A DNA stretch of 64,000 bases from Podospora pseudocomata. Its lineage: Eukaryota > Ascomycota > Sordariomycetes > Sordariales > Podosporaceae. The DNA is taken from contig NW_026946363.1 of the NCBI RefSeq assembly GCF_035222375.1, positions 7,502,001 to 7,566,000 on the forward strand, written 5' to 3'. Of the stretch, positions 1 to 12,029 are shown piece after piece. A program made the translations under genes and the position numbers. Numbering within the stretch: the stretch's first letter is position 1; each line of letters begins with the position of its first letter. Below the pieces are notes generated by a model. The model was not told the DNA's origin, made no database searches, and saw only the letters and a program-made list of their open reading frames with translations.

Positions 1-1133
1 GTGCTGCCGTGTGGGGGTCAGATAATGTGGGGGTTTAGATGTTAAAAGGGAAACGGGAGCACTAAACGGAAGAGTCAGGAAGGGTGGTAGTTTAGAACAT
101 TGGATTGGATTGGCGGGATGGGGGTTCAATGAATGCAAGCTTGGCCGTTGGTTGTTGGTTGTGTTATACTACAGATCCATCGGGTCTGGGCACTGCCGAA
201 CCAAGACAAGACAGTTAATAGAGGTGAGGTACAAGGAGTTAGACAAGGGAATATCTTGCAGTAATTTCACCTCACCTAACCACTACATTCAGAGTACAGT
301 TACAGGCATATTCGACATGTTTACATTTTGTACTCGTGGCAAACCCGATTTGGTTCCAACGTGGCATAAAACGGATACCTTAGCAGGCGCCTTGGGCAGC
401 CTTGAGCTTGAGTTCTCTTTTTGCTCATGAATCGAACAAAAAACATTTACTAAAATGCGCGACTGGGTAGGTAGTCTATCCGATGTCAGTCTGGTGACTT
501 GAATAGATTGCTGCTTGTCCATTGCTTTACCAATTATTATCCTACCAAAAGAGCCGCTCTCGGACGGGATTGCACCTATTACAGAAATAAACTAGCTTAT
601 CTCAGGGTGGCTCTCGGTTTTCCCACTTGGTAGTACGAAGTTCAGGCATTGCATAGAGGTCAGGACTCTTCGACCTGAGCTGCTTCAAGTTTCCGGAACA
701 ATAGGCTCGAACTTTGGAGGACATTTTTGTTTGTTACCTTCTCTCATTTCAATTCTAAGCTGCCGAACAAGAGAACCCGGAGAAAGACGCATTGTGCTTT
801 AGATTTGATCTCCTCCATGGGCTGCTTACTTGTCAGGCCTACAAAATCGTTGCATGTGTGATACCTGAATCGACATGTACTTTTGTGGGTAATGTTGACC
901 TGATGATAAGGGTCAAATAGGGGTAAAAGTGGATACCACGAGACTTGATATGGGCTGCAAGCTAGATGTCAACAGAAACCTGGAAGGTGTAAACATAAAA
1001 TCTGTGTGACTGGACCACACTTCCATTCCTATCCAATTATGATATCTGTCTGTCTGACTCCTTCAGCTTTACTATAATCATACACATTCTGTCCCTCAAA
1101 TTTATTTACACCCACGTTCTATCATCACTTGAA
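1..1133. other. intergenic region, left window edge
   Basis: I see no convincing gene. The open frames here are short, have no recognisable domain and overlap one another. On the minus strand an AATAAA-like signal (TTTATT on the plus strand at 1101-1106) lies about 28 bases past the FOX2 stop and fits the 3' end of that transcript. Confidence 0.6.
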
Positions 1134-4060
1134 TTAAAGCAACTCCGCCGCGGCACCGCCAATAGCCAGCTTGCCAGTCTCCTTGACCTTGGTCTGGAAG
1201 ATGACCTTGTTTCCTTCCTTCCACATCTCGGTGACGAGGGTCTGACCGGGGTTTACTGTGCCCGCAAATCTGACCTTGACGTTCTTGAACTTGCCAAACT
1301 TCTCGTAGACGGCCTTGCCAGCAATACCAAAGAAGCACAGGCCGTGGAGGATGGGCACCTTGAAGCCACCCATCTTGGCGAAGCCGGGGTCGATGTGGAG
1401 GGGGTTGTAGTCACCGGACAACCGGTAGATGGCGGCCTGCTCCTCAGTGGTCTTCTCCTCGACAACGACATCCGGGGTGCGAGCGGGGGGCTTGTTGGCA
1501 GCGGTAGCGGCGCCACGGTCAGCAGGCTTCTTCTGCCCACCGAAACCACCGCACCCTCTGAGGAAGACGGTCATCTCGTTGTAAAAGATCTCCTCGCCAG
1601 TCTCAGCGTTGGTGGTGGTGATTCCTTGCCTGACAATAGCGGCGTTGCCCTTGTCAACAACCTCGATGAGCTTACCCTTGGAGATGAGCTTGCCGGCGGT
1701 GGGGACTGGGTACTTCTTGACCTCGAGGTACTGCTCGCCGTGGAGGAGCATCATGGGGTTGAAGTTGGGAACGAGGTCGTCAAACGAGTAGGGGAACTCG
1801 GTATCGAATGGGGGAATGACGCCGAAGGTGGGGATGGCCTGGAAGTCCTCAGCACCCTCAAATACGTAGCGGAGATCGGTGCGCTTGGCACCGATACCAA
1901 GGTTGTAGAGCATGATGTCGCGCTCAGTGTAGTTGAACTCAGTTCCCTTGCTCTCAGTCTTGAGGGCTTCTTGCTGGGCTTGGAGGTATTTGTTATCGCC
2001 GCCGGCGCTCTGAAAATTGACACAACAGCAGTTAGAGATCAAGTTCAAAACGTTGAAGGCTCATACATCATTCCATCATTATTCTACACAAAACACTATA
2101 TGGTGACTATGGTACATGAAAAATGGGGTGCTCATACCTTTCCCGAGCCGGACTTGTTCTCCATATTCGCCATGATCTTCTCGAGACTGTCCTGGGTCTT
2201 CGCGGGATGGTCGGCGCGGTTGTCAAAGGTGATGATGTCGTTCCAGTTCTTGACAACCTCCTCAGGAGTCAGGGGAACGTCGACGGGGAAGCCGTGACCA
2301 GCAGTGCGCTGCCACCTGGTCTGGCCGACCCAACCGCTGCCAACCTCGTAGAGGCCACCGGTGGGGTTGGGAACCTTGTCGCTGGAGAGAGCGAGGACGA
2401 GAGGAGCGATGTAGTCGGGCTTGAAGGCCTGGACAAGCTCCTCGGGAAGGATGGTCTTGGTCATGGCAGTACCGGCGTTGGGGGCGATAGTATTGACGAA
2501 GATGTTGTACTTCGCACCCTCGAGCGCAAGAGCGCGAGAGAAGCCGAGAATGGCGCATTTCTACATTCAAGTTAGCATTTCAAACCATCTCACGTTCCAC
2601 GAAAAGACTTACGGCAGCAGCGTAGTTGGCCTGGCCGAAGTTGCCATAGATACCACTGGTGGAGGTGGTGTTGACAACACGGCCGTACTTCTGCTTGAGG
2701 AAGTAGGGCCAGGCAGCCTTGGTGACCTTGTAGGTACCGCGGGCATGGACGTTCATGACTGGGTCCCAGAGGTTGTCGTCCATGTTGGTGAAAGCCTTGT
2801 CGCGAAGGATACCGGCGTTGTTGATTACGATATCGATACGGCCAAAGGTGTCAATGGCAACCTTGACAACAGCATCACCGTCCTCGGCGGAGTACTTGGC
2901 ACCGACAGCCTTTCCACCCATGGCCTTGATCTCATTGACAACATCGTCGGGGTTAACGAGATCGTTAACAACAACGGAAGCGCCAGCACGGGCAAAGGCC
3001 AAGCAGTAAGCACGGCCGATACCAGCACCGCCACCCGTGACGAGAGCAACACGGCCAGTGAAGTCAATCTTCTCACCTTGCTCGTTGGGGCCGAGCTTCT
3101 GAGACTCCTCCAAAAGGGTGAGGAAGTCGTTGGGTCCGCTGGGGTATTGTGGGTTGGAGAAGTCGGTGACCTTGTTCCACTTCTTGAGAATGGCACCAGG
3201 GGTGTAGGTGTCGTCGCACTTGAGGAGCAGGCCGCTGGACCTCTCCCATCTGAGCTTGGCGATGTGACCACCACCGACCTCGAAGATAGAACCGCTCTCG
3301 CTAGTGTTGTTCTTGTGAACCAAAACGGCAACGAGGGGCACAACCCACTCAGGCTTCATGAGCGCGAGAACATCTGGGGGCATGACGGTCTCGGTCATGC
3401 GGCTGGCAGCAATGGGAGCAATGACGTTGGAGATAATGTTGTACTTGGCACCCTCCTTGGCGAGAGTCTCCGTGAAGCCAACCATGGCGAGCTTGGCGGC
3501 GGAGTAGTTGGCCTGGCCGAAGTTGCCGAACAGACCAGCAGCAGAAGCGGTGTTGATGACGCGACCGAACTTTTGCTTGCGGAAGTGAGGCCAGGCGGCA
3601 CGAGCGCACTTGTAGCTGCCCTTGACGTGGACCTTCATGATGAGGTCCCAGTCCACATCCTTCATGTTCTTGAAGCTGACATCGCGGAGGATACCGGCGT
3701 TGTTGATGAGGATATCGATGCGGCCGAAAGCCTTGATAGCAGTCTCGATGATCTTGTCACCATCCTCGACGCTGTTGTAGTTGGCAACGGCCTTGCCACC
3801 GGCGGCCTTGATCTCGTTGACGACAACATCGGCAGCCTGCATGACAAAACACTGTCAGCGATTGCCAATATCAGATTGAAGGCTGGCACGGAAGAACTCA
3901 CCTTGGAGTCGTTACCCTCGCCCTTGAAAGAGCCGCCGAGGTCGTTGACAACGACACTGGCGCCGCGAGACGCAAAGAAAGTGGCATAAGCCTTGCCGAG
4001 ACCGCCGCCAGCGCCGGTGACGACAACGACTTGGCCGTCGTATCTCAACTGTTCCGCCAT
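1134..4060 (-). CDS. FOX2: peroxisomal multifunctional beta-oxidation enzyme (3-hydroxyacyl-CoA dehydrogenase / enoyl-CoA hydratase 2)
   Basis: Hydrates trans-2-enoyl-CoA and oxidises the (3R)-hydroxyacyl-CoA in peroxisomal fatty-acid beta-oxidation. Four exons (4060-3902, 3836-2613, 2560-2138, 2009-1134) join in frame to give about 893 residues, the usual length for fungal Fox2. Domain order: a first short-chain dehydrogenase with the TGAGGGLG cofactor loop at residues 15-22 and NYSAAK active site; a second one with TGGGAGIG near residue 315 and NYAAAK active site; then a C-terminal MaoC/hydratase-2 domain with the GDYNPLHID motif. The third exon starts exactly at the catalytic lysine of the second dehydrogenase. 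The C-terminus is AAAELL, so no canonical SKL-type PTS1 is visible. A CCGAGG site lies about 210 bases upstream. Family assignment is secure; peroxisomal location is from the family. Confidence 0.96.
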
Positions 4061-5429
4061 TGTGTATGTGTGGTGTGAGGAATGGTGGTGAAGGAAAAGG
4101 AGAGGGATTAGATTCGTGAGGTAAAACTATACGAATGGCGGTTAATAACGAGCCGGATGCATCTGTCTTCTAATAAAGACCCGTGGGTGTCCTTTGACGT
4201 CGGCAGGTGTGCTGGAGGGCAGCCAGATGACCCCTGTCCCCCTGTGTCCCAGTGCTGCCGGACTGTTAAGCCGAGGCACACGCGGTTGCCAGTGGCCGCA
4301 TTCCATTCTCCACAGCCGTCTGTTTTGCCGAGAGCGGGGGCGCTAGTACCCCCAGCAGTTCCCTTTCTCCAGGTTCCATTTCTTCACATGCCATTCTGCA
4401 ATTCGACCCATCCCCCTGTTGAATCCGTCCATCCCAAGCCTCAAACCCCGTGAGGACTTGCAGCGGGAGAGCTTATCCCCAACAGCCCAGCCGGGGTTAA
4501 TGTTGAGCTGCTGCAGTTTTCCCTTCAGGGTTTCTATGCCTGCCCAGAAGCCTGTGGTTTTCCGTCCGGGAACGACACTTATGTACGAGTCATAATAGTC
4601 AACGTTATGTGTTGCCGGGGACCGACCTTGGCATCTCTTCTGAACAGACTATGAGATGTCAACTCGGTTCGGTTATAAAGACAAATCCAGGACTGCCCGG
4701 ACGGACCGGACCACTCGGAGGGCCTGGGCTATTTCTGGGCCCGTCGGACGTGCAAGGCCGAGTTCGACATGTGGTAAGCCGGAGTGACCCTGGCGCAGAG
4801 TCACATGAGTCGAGCTTTGTGTGGCAGCAAGCGAGGTCAGCTTGAGTTCGGGGCTACCAAGCTGTGCAAAGACCTGCTTCTACTTGCTAAACCGAGAGTC
4901 TCAGGGGCTTCGATAGCCAGCTCGATGAGACCAATACCTTCCTTCTCACAGATGCCGACGCATGGCGGACATCGGCGAAAGATCCAGAGTTTGCTGTCAG
5001 CTCGAGCCTTATAGCTGAACGGGATTGGCCCGCCTGGAAGAATGAAGAAAGCGCAAACCCCAACCTCTAAACGCGGAGAAATCCTTTTCCCCACACTTTC
5101 CATCCCCACCAATTGCGGCTTCGACCCACTCCCACGCTCCAGAAGCTGCCCGCTGTCGTCATCGCTTTGGTCCTTTTCAAGACGTCGAGGCTTTGCAAGG
5201 CTGCAGCTGTGTCGCTGGACCACAGGTCCAACATCTGCAACACCAACCTTAATCTTCGAGAGAGCTGTATCCGTGTTTTGTTACGTAGCGAACCAGCAAC
5301 AGTGTAGTCTTTCTGCTTTTTACACTCTCATTTTCTCCGCTTTTGGTATCTCCAGGACAGCCCAAGCGAAGAGCAACGCCCGGAGCTACCATTCGTACAG
5401 AACAGAGCTATAAGAAAGCAAAAGCAAGA
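4061..5429. other. divergent promoter region between FOX2 and the glycerate-kinase-like gene
   Basis: No gene is seen. This region holds the promoters and 5' leaders of the two flanking genes. The stretch before 5430 is C/T-rich, as is common in fungal leaders. Apart from the CCGAGG hexamer I can support no specific element. Confidence 0.6.
4271..4276 (-). promoter_or_regulatory. candidate FarA/FarB fatty-acid response element upstream of FOX2
   Basis: The plus strand reads CCGAGG, the reverse complement of CCTCGG. This is the hexamer bound by the zinc-cluster regulators FarA/FarB (Aspergillus) upstream of beta-oxidation genes. It lies about 210 bases 5' of the FOX2 start. A hexamer is expected by chance about once per 2 kb on two strands, so the position is only suggestive. 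Confidence 0.35.
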
Positions 5430-6454
5430 ATGGCACAATCTTTTGACGTTCCGCTGCAGTCGCGAATCGTGGACGATAAATCGCCCATCTGCATCCCATT
5501 CATCCTGTCACGAATCGAGACCTACCAAAAACAGCACCCAAACACCTCCCGGCCATTCATCATCGGCCTGAACGGGGTCCAAGGGGTGGGCAAAACGACG
5601 CTGGTGCGGGCCCTGGCCGAGACCCTGCAGAGCCGGGAGGGGCTCCCGACGCTTGTCGTGAGCATCGACGATTTCTACCTGACGCATGCCGACCAGCTAG
5701 CCCTGGCGGCGGCCAACCCGGACAACCAGCTGGTGCAGTATCGTGGGGAACCCGGTACGTTGTGTTTTTCCTGATCCCCCGACCGATGTCTTGGCCCTCC
5801 GTCCCCCTATCCAGTCGATTGCAAAAAACTCGCATGTATCCCTAACCCTTCCGAGCAGGAACCCATGATATTCCCCTGTTGACCTCCTTCCTCTCCTCAC
5901 TCACATCACCCTTCCCTCCCGAGGGCATCCACGTCCCCAGCTATGACAAGTCTCTATTCTCCGGCCTAGGCGACCGCGCACCTCCTTCAACCTGGACTCA
6001 TATCACCTCCCCACCCAAGATTGTGATTCTTGAGGGCTGGCTCGTTGGATTCCGTCCGCTGTCGCCTGTTGCTCTTGAAGCCAAGTATTGTTCTCCGACA
6101 AGCAAGACGCTCCACCGGCACTTGCCGGCTCATTTGATGTTTATCAACTCCTGCTTGGAGAAGTATCAACAGATATGGGACCAGTTTGACGCCTTCGTGC
6201 ACGTTGATGCCGAGGATCTAGGCTGGGTGTATGAGTGGAGGATCCAGCAGGAGCAAGGCCTGCGGCGAGAGAAGGGGGTCGAAGGTGGCATGACAGATGA
6301 GCAGGTAAGGAAGTTTGTGGATTGCTACTTCCCAGCTTATGAGTTGTACATCGACGGGATCAGGAACGGGGTGCTTGGCGAGAGAAAAAAGGCGTGCCAG
6401 CTGAGGTTGGTGGTGGGGAGAGACAGAGCGGTCAAGGAATCTTTGGTGATTTGA
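5430..6454 (+). CDS. P-loop kinase of the D-glycerate 3-kinase / Tda10 family
   Basis: Two exons (5430-5754 and 5859-6454) give 306 residues. A Walker A motif, GVQGVGKTT, lies at about residues 49-57, the SIDDFYLT strand/Walker B region at about 79-85, and the family signature RGEPGTHD at about 105-112, which is reassembled across the intron. Plant GLYK and yeast Tda10 share this arrangement; the plant enzyme phosphorylates D-glycerate, while the yeast protein is an ATP-binding protein of uncertain substrate. An in-frame ATG lies 87 bases upstream (5343), but the residues it adds are basic and look like leader, so 5430 is preferred. Substrate is inferred from the family only. Confidence 0.86.
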
Positions 6455-7069
6455 CAATCTGCTGCCATATATCCTGGCGATTTTCATTCATAGATGGCTG
6501 TCTGTCTCTAGGGGTATCATACTTGGGGTACATTAGCTTTGGCACTGCAGCGACCAACGGGGAAGTAGTAATCACGCCAACATTATCATTGTACATAAAC
6601 GAACCATGTAGAGTAGACAGGCCGGGGCCCTGTTGAGAAAAAGTAATACACAGCAAGAAAAGAAATAGCCCAGCACAGCTCCACTGCATATGGACAGACA
6701 GACAAAAGGTCACCACCTATCCACCGTTTCCTCCAGCCTCATCCGTCGTGCGCAAGTCTTTCCTTCTTCCGTGCCATAAAATCGTGTCGTAATTTCATTA
6801 ATCATGTTTTCCCCATAGTCATGCAATGTTTTGACAAGTTCCGTGACGTTCCGCGTTAGATTCGTTACTGTCGTTAAAAACAGGGCTGCCGCCCCAGTCA
6901 CTGTCGGTCGTTGATTAAGTTCAATGAAGCAATGAGAAGAACCCATAGAGACGAGAAGATATGGTCAGCTTCCTATACACACACCGGCACGCCTACGCCT
7001 ACCTATCCGTAGCCCCATCAACACCACAAAGTACACCCTGCCTGCCTGCCACTTATCCGTCGACGGCCT
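6455..7069. other. convergent 3' intergenic region
   Basis: This lies between the stops of the kinase-like gene (+) and the ECM11-domain gene (-). It is expected to hold both 3' UTRs. No further gene seen. Confidence 0.6.
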
Positions 7070-9028
7070 TTAAAACTCCAGGTCGGCATCTTTACCCTGC
7101 ATCATGGTCTGACCCTCGTGTTTCAAGTCCTCCAGGGTCCGCCCAATTCCCTCAACCTTCCCGCGGACCGCCTCCTCTCTGGCAGATATCTCATCCTCGA
7201 ACTGGGTGATAAGCTGCCTCTTATCCCTCCTCGCCTTCCTAAACTTTTGCACCACTGCGCCGAGTTGCTCCAGAAACCAGTCGCCTGCCTCGTCCCACTC
7301 ATCAACAGAGATACGCGCGAAAAATTGGTGCTGGTCTATGCTTCCCTGGTTCTTGTAGTACTCCATTCTCTGCTCTATGCTGCCACCAGGATGCGGCGGA
7401 GGCTGTTGCTGCTTCATGGCTGTTTGTTGTTCAATGACAGCTGCCGCCTGCGGGTCAAAATCGAAGGCCTCGTTTCGCAGATCAGAATAGCTCATCCTGT
7501 GTAGCTCAGCGTCGTTGTAATCCAGGCTCTGTCGGCGCTTGAGAGATTTCGTTGCCGGCTTCAGGGGCTCTTTGACAATGCGACGGTTGGAGCTGTTGGT
7601 GCGACCTAGCGGAGCAGAAATCGCGGCGGTAGCTACCAGGTCTTTCTTGACTGCAAGAGGAAGAGGGAGGACAGGGGGAGGCAGTTTCCGGGTGGCGACA
7701 CGCGGCGTGTTTTGGAGGGCCTCCGTTAGCTCCTCCGGGTCAACGCCGCTGGTGGTAGCGAGAACCCCGGCACGGGTGTCGTTGAAATTGTGGTCGTCGT
7801 CAAACTCGAGAGGCGTCAGGTTCTCAAAGATGGTTGATCGCTTATGCTGCAGCTCACGCTCCTGCTCAACCTCTCTTTCTCTCTGGCGCTCTAGCTCGCG
7901 CTCGCGCTCACGTTGCCTTTCACGATCTCGTTTCCTTCTCTCCTCGAGACGGACCTGCTCGAGATGCTCACCCGCCTCAACTGCTCTCTCTGGAGACATG
8001 GAAACGCTCCCAGCACGCCTGGGAGAGTACTGACTTCCACTGGGTGAGTAGGTGGCGTTCTTGAGACCACGGGTGTCACGGTAAGGGAGACGGGTGCGTC
8101 TCAGTGCACTGTTCTTAGTGGGGGTCTCATAGATGGACCGGTCATCGTGATATGCATCATCAGTCTTGTCACTGCCAGGCGGGATAGTGGCCGCTGTACT
8201 GCTGGTTACAGGAACGGCGCTTTGGTGATGGGGTGCAGCAACTACCGTAAGCATGCCATTGTCGGCAATAACAAATGGCAGGTTCTCATTGGTGGGCCCA
8301 TGTTGCTGTTGATGCTGATGGGGTTGGTGATGCTGAAGTTCCCTCCGGCTGGTCTGGGCAGGTGCCGGTGGTGGTGGGAGTGCTTGGTGTTGGCGTTGAT
8401 ATGTACCCACAGGAGGTGGGAATCCGCCGGCAGCGTCAGTGCTGCTGAACGGGCGAGCATTGCTGGCCTGACGCGTGTGAGTTCTATCAGAAGCAGCCCT
8501 GCTCTCGGTGTCGTTGAACATGGAGGCTACAGTCGAGTCTTCCCAGGCGTTCTGTCCACGTGGGGGCTCACAAGCGGCCGTGTCCGAGGCCGTAGTCCGG
8601 GTCCGCTGCATCGGATGAAAGTGTTGTGCAGGGAGGCTCCTACTCATTGATGTCGGTGGCGGCTGGCCGTGGTGGTGGGTGGAGGGCGCGACGGAGGAGT
8701 AATGACCACTCAAACCCTTGAACACCGGTATTGAGCGGGAAGCTGCCGTTGCAGTTCCAGGCGTGTCGTGTTTGTCCAGTTGCCGACCTGTCGCGAGGAT
8801 TTCATGGGGGGGTTGCAACTGTGGAAGTGGTTGTTGTTGTTGCTGTGCATTGTTCGTAGCGTGGCCGTTGCTCAGCGGATGGTTTTTCCCAGACAAAGCA
8901 CTGGCAGGTGCGGATGTTGCTGGCAGGCCCACAGCTCCTGCCCTAGGACTACTATCTCCCCCCGTTCTCCCAAAAAGACCGATTGCCCCGAGCTTCTTTT
9001 TTGCCGTAGGCATCATCCTCATTCGCAT
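7070..9028 (-). CDS. ECM11-domain protein
   Basis: A single uninterrupted frame of 652 residues. Residues 1 to about 340 are low-complexity: Gln-, Pro- and Ser-rich with several poly-Gln runs. Residues about 345-400 form a strongly charged Arg/Glu helix (repeated RER/REL units), probably a coiled coil. The C-terminal 150 residues (about 503-652) resemble the fungal ECM11 domain: they carry a DYNDAELHRMSYSDLR-like opening, an aromatic W-rich middle and a charged helical end. In yeast Ecm11 works in the synaptonemal complex; the role in filamentous fungi is not established. The start is uncertain because four methionines lie within the first six codons. No intron. Divergently arranged with NBP35 across about 2 kb. 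Confidence 0.72.
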   Translation of the reverse strand: MRMRMMPTAKKKLGAIGLFGRTGGDSSPRAGAVGLPATSAPASALSGKNHPLSNGHATNNAQQQQQPLPQLQPPHEILATGRQLDKHDTPGTATAASRSIPVFKGLSGHYSSVAPSTHHHGQPPPTSMSRSLPAQHFHPMQRTRTTASDTAACEPPRGQNAWEDSTVASMFNDTESRAASDRTHTRQASNARPFSSTDAAGGFPPPVGTYQRQHQALPPPPAPAQTSRRELQHHQPHQHQQQHGPTNENLPFVIADNGMLTVVAAPHHQSAVPVTSSTAATIPPGSDKTDDAYHDDRSIYETPTKNSALRRTRLPYRDTRGLKNATYSPSGSQYSPRRAGSVSMSPERAVEAGEHLEQVRLEERRKRDRERQRERERELERQREREVEQERELQHKRSTIFENLTPLEFDDDHNFNDTRAGVLATTSGVDPEELTEALQNTPRVATRKLPPPVLPLPLAVKKDLVATAAISAPLGRTNSSNRRIVKEPLKPATKSLKRRQSLDYNDAELHRMSYSDLRNEAFDFDPQAAAVIEQQTAMKQQQPPPHPGGSIEQRMEYYKNQGSIDQHQFFARISVDEWDEAGDWFLEQLGAVVQKFRKARRDKRQLITQFEDEISAREEAVRGKVEGIGRTLEDLKHEGQTMMQGKDADLEF

Positions 9029-10985
9029 GAAGACGCAGGTTGACGCTGGTTGTTGTTTACTTGTTTACGTGGGGAAGATGGGAACTATGCGGCAGCGCAG
9101 CCAACCATCAGTCAGCGACAAACGACACCCGCAGGACGCGTTTATGACGGGCAAAGATTCAAACTCAGGGCAGGTTGGGAACGAGGTCCCGAAAGGAAAG
9201 CTGTGAGCTGGCTTGTTATTATTATGAGTCCAGCTCGCGCTGGATGAATGGATGGGTGGTGTGCACCGTTGGGCTCACGCCTGCAATTCGATGATTCGAC
9301 AGCAGTTGGGTTGAAAGAAAAGAACGGCAGCCATGTGCGTGAGGGGAAAGGGGCACAGCCGTGGGGTTTCTTCATTTTTAGAATGTCACTGTAGGTATGG
9401 GGAGGTCGGAATTGAGTGCTGATGGTTCTGGCCTCGTTCGTTCCACTTTGAGAGTGGGAGACGGCAACATGGTTGACTTCGTGGTTCCAATGGGCAACCG
9501 CTGCGGCTTCCATGTTACAGGGATGATGGATGGCTCAACCTGCAGATTGCTTCTCCGACACGTTGTCAAGTGAGCTTGCCCTGCCCAAACTAGTTCGCAG
9601 CTGGATTCAAAGGTTGCCCCATCCTCTTCCCACAACCGCATCATTCTCCCATTGACAAATCCCATTGCTTGAAAAGATGTGAGTAACGGTCGCGTCCAAC
9701 CCAGCCGAGCCATGCATCCTCTGCACATATCTACCTAACGTCCCCCGCGCTCGAACACAGTTCAGATACGCCCATAGACGCCTAATAATGAAGACACCCT
9801 CCCCGTTTGCTTCGATTTTGGGCTAACCTGCATTTCAGATTACATGATTGGTACGTTGAGATTATGAGGTCCAATCAAGACATGAGCGCGAAAGTACAGG
9901 TGTCAGTCGAGTACATGCCGCACCACACCATGGACCAGGACTTGAGAATCGGGGTGGAAGACCATACTTGTCTCCGATTGAGAGCACTCAGAGACGCGCC
10001 CAATTGGCCTGTCTGAAGAGTGTATGTGGTCTGCCATACCCTCCCTCTCTCAAGAATGCTTCATGTCCCTTATTCAGCTTGCATCCGTGAGTCAGGCTTG
10101 CCGATATCTGGTCACCTGACTAGGATCTCATAAACCTCCTCTTATGGCATCGTCTTTGGAAGAAATTCCGGCAGGGGGATGCTTTTGATGTGCGAGGTTA
10201 TACTGTAAGGAACATCGCCATGGTTGGTTGCATCCACATACAATAGGCCCGGGGCTCGAGGCCGTATTCCTAAAGTCCTTTCGGGCCATGACCAAAGGGT
10301 GAAGTGATGGTATCGGGGATACCACCGGTCTACCTATCCTTGTGGCGGTAGTTTACACCAAGCTAATGTCGTCAATTGCCGTCGGTGTCAGGTACTTGTT
10401 GAATATCTACCGAGCACCTTCAAATCCATTCTGCATCTAGATGCCCAGAACAGCAGAACTGTACCGGAGCTGATATGGGGCGGGAAACAGGAAGGCTGCC
10501 AGCAGGTCCATCGAGTAATGCTATCGATATGAATCTTGTTTTTACTCTGCTTACTGTTCTCTTTTTTCTCCTTTCAAACTCATTACAATCCCTAACTAAA
10601 CCTGTGGACACGTTGGAGGCGTTGCTTCAGAGAGAACCCAATAAGAAGATGTTGGTTGGATCAGGATCCGGGATCGGCAGCCAACGGGGATACCCTGGTC
10701 TTAGCGCCCCCAAGCGCAACCGCGCCCACTGGAAATGCCCCGCGCCATGATAAGATAAGCTCCCCCACTGTCCATGATAACTCCGGTAATGGGGGGGCGA
10801 TTTCTAATCAACTCGATTTTCAACCCTCCTGCCGGCGCATGCAAGAAACTACCATTCACACACCATCAGCAATCCTCAAGTTGTCGCTTCCCGTCGTGTG
10901 ATACTCTACATTCATACTCTTCCTCACCAAAGACACATACCGCAGGCGCGCGCACCCCAGCACGATCTACACATCCGCGAACACG
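9029..10985. other. divergent intergenic region between ECM11-domain gene and NBP35
   Basis: About 2 kb without a supportable gene. The longest frame (9378-9728, minus) has no recognisable features. It probably carries both promoters and long leaders. Confidence 0.5.
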
Positions 10986-12029
10986 ATGGCGCCATCTTTG
11001 GAAGCGCCCGACGAAGAGGTCAGGGATGTTCTAGCCAACCCTCTCAAAAAGAAGCCAGACCTTGTCGCGCCAGAACCAGAACACTGCCCGGGACCCGAGT
11101 CCGAGCAAGCGGGCACTGCAGACTCGTGCGCCGGCTGCCCCAACCAGCAAATATGCGCCTCCGCTCCGAAAGGTCCCGATCCAGACCTCCCCCTGATCAC
11201 AGCCCGTCTGGCAGATGTGAAGCACAAGATATTGGTGTTGAGCGGCAAGGGAGGAGTAGGGAAATCGACGCTCACGGTACAACTCGCGCATGCGTTCGCG
11301 ACAAACCCCGATACAACAGTGGGCGTGATGGATACGGACATTTGCGGGCCAAGTATACCAAAGATGTTGGGGGTGGAAACGGAGACGATCCACACCAGCA
11401 ATGCCGGTTGGGAGCCAGTATGGGCGATGGACAACTTGGCCGTCATGTCTATTCAGTTCCTGCTGCCAAACCGGGATGATGCGATTATCTGGCGAGGGCC
11501 GAAAAAGAACGGCCTGATCAAGCAATTCTTAAAAGATGTCCAGTGGGGAGAGTTGGACTTTCTCTTGGTCGATACCCCTCCGGGGACAAGTGACGAGCAT
11601 CTCAGTGTCAACACATTCTTAAAGGAAAGCAAGATCGAAGGAGCGGTAGTGGTGACCACGCCGCAGGAGGTGGCCTTGTTGGATGTGAGAAAGGAGATTG
11701 ATTTTTGCAGAAAGGCCGGGATCAGGATATTAGGAATTGTGGAAAATATGAGCTTGTTTGTGTGCCCAGGCTGCAAGCATGAGAGCAAAATCTTTCTCGA
11801 CCACACCGGAGGAGGCCGAGGACTGGCAGAAGAGTTGGGCATTCCATTCTTGGGGAGCGTGCCCCTAGACCCAAGGATAGGGATCGCCTGCGACTACGGG
11901 GAGAGCTTCTTCGACTCGTTCCCCGACAGCTCGGCCTGCAAGGCGCTGAAGGGGGTGGTCAAGGGGCTGGTAGAACAAATTGGGCTAGATCCTGAGGTGC
12001 TGTTGCTGGAAGGGGATGGCAGCAGCTAA
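10986..12029 (+). CDS. NBP35: cytosolic Fe-S cluster assembly factor Nbp35
   Basis: Scaffold ATPase of the cytosolic iron-sulphur assembly (CIA) machinery, working with Cfd1 to build 4Fe-4S clusters for cytosolic and nuclear proteins. Single exon, 347 residues. The N-terminal ferredoxin-like motif is complete with the family spacing CX13CX2CX5C (Cys34, Cys48, Cys51, Cys57). The deviant Walker [10 protein letters not shown] follows at residues 87-95, [10 protein letters not shown] near 196-205, and the C-terminal CPGC pair (Cys260, Cys263) that bridges the scaffold cluster. Together these separate Nbp35 from Cfd1, which lacks the N-terminal cysteines. All key residues are present. Confidence 0.97.
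   Translation: MAPSLEAPDEEVRDVLANPLKKKPDLVAPEPEHCPGPESEQAGTADSCAGCPNQQICASAPKGPDPDLPLITARLADVKHKILVLSGKGGVGKSTLTVQLAHAFATNPDTTVGVMDTDICGPSIPKMLGVETETIHTSNAGWEPVWAMDNLAVMSIQFLLPNRDDAIIWRGPKKNGLIKQFLKDVQWGELDFLLVDTPPGTSDEHLSVNTFLKESKIEGAVVVTTPQEVALLDVRKEIDFCRKAGIRILGIVENMSLFVCPGCKHESKIFLDHTGGGRGLAEELGIPFLGSVPLDPRIGIACDYGESFFDSFPDSSACKALKGVVKGLVEQIGLDPEVLLLEGDGSS

Noticed and set aside
1344-2297. 317-residue plus-strand frame
   Set aside because: Antisense shadow of the FOX2 hydratase domain and its last intron.
2421-3989. 522-residue plus-strand frame
   Set aside because: It is the exact antisense of FOX2 coding exons. Its Val/Gly/Leu-rich composition is the shadow of biased third positions; no domain is seen.
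9378-9728. 116-residue minus frame between the ECM11-domain gene and NBP35
   Set aside because: No motif and poor start context; more likely leader or promoter DNA.
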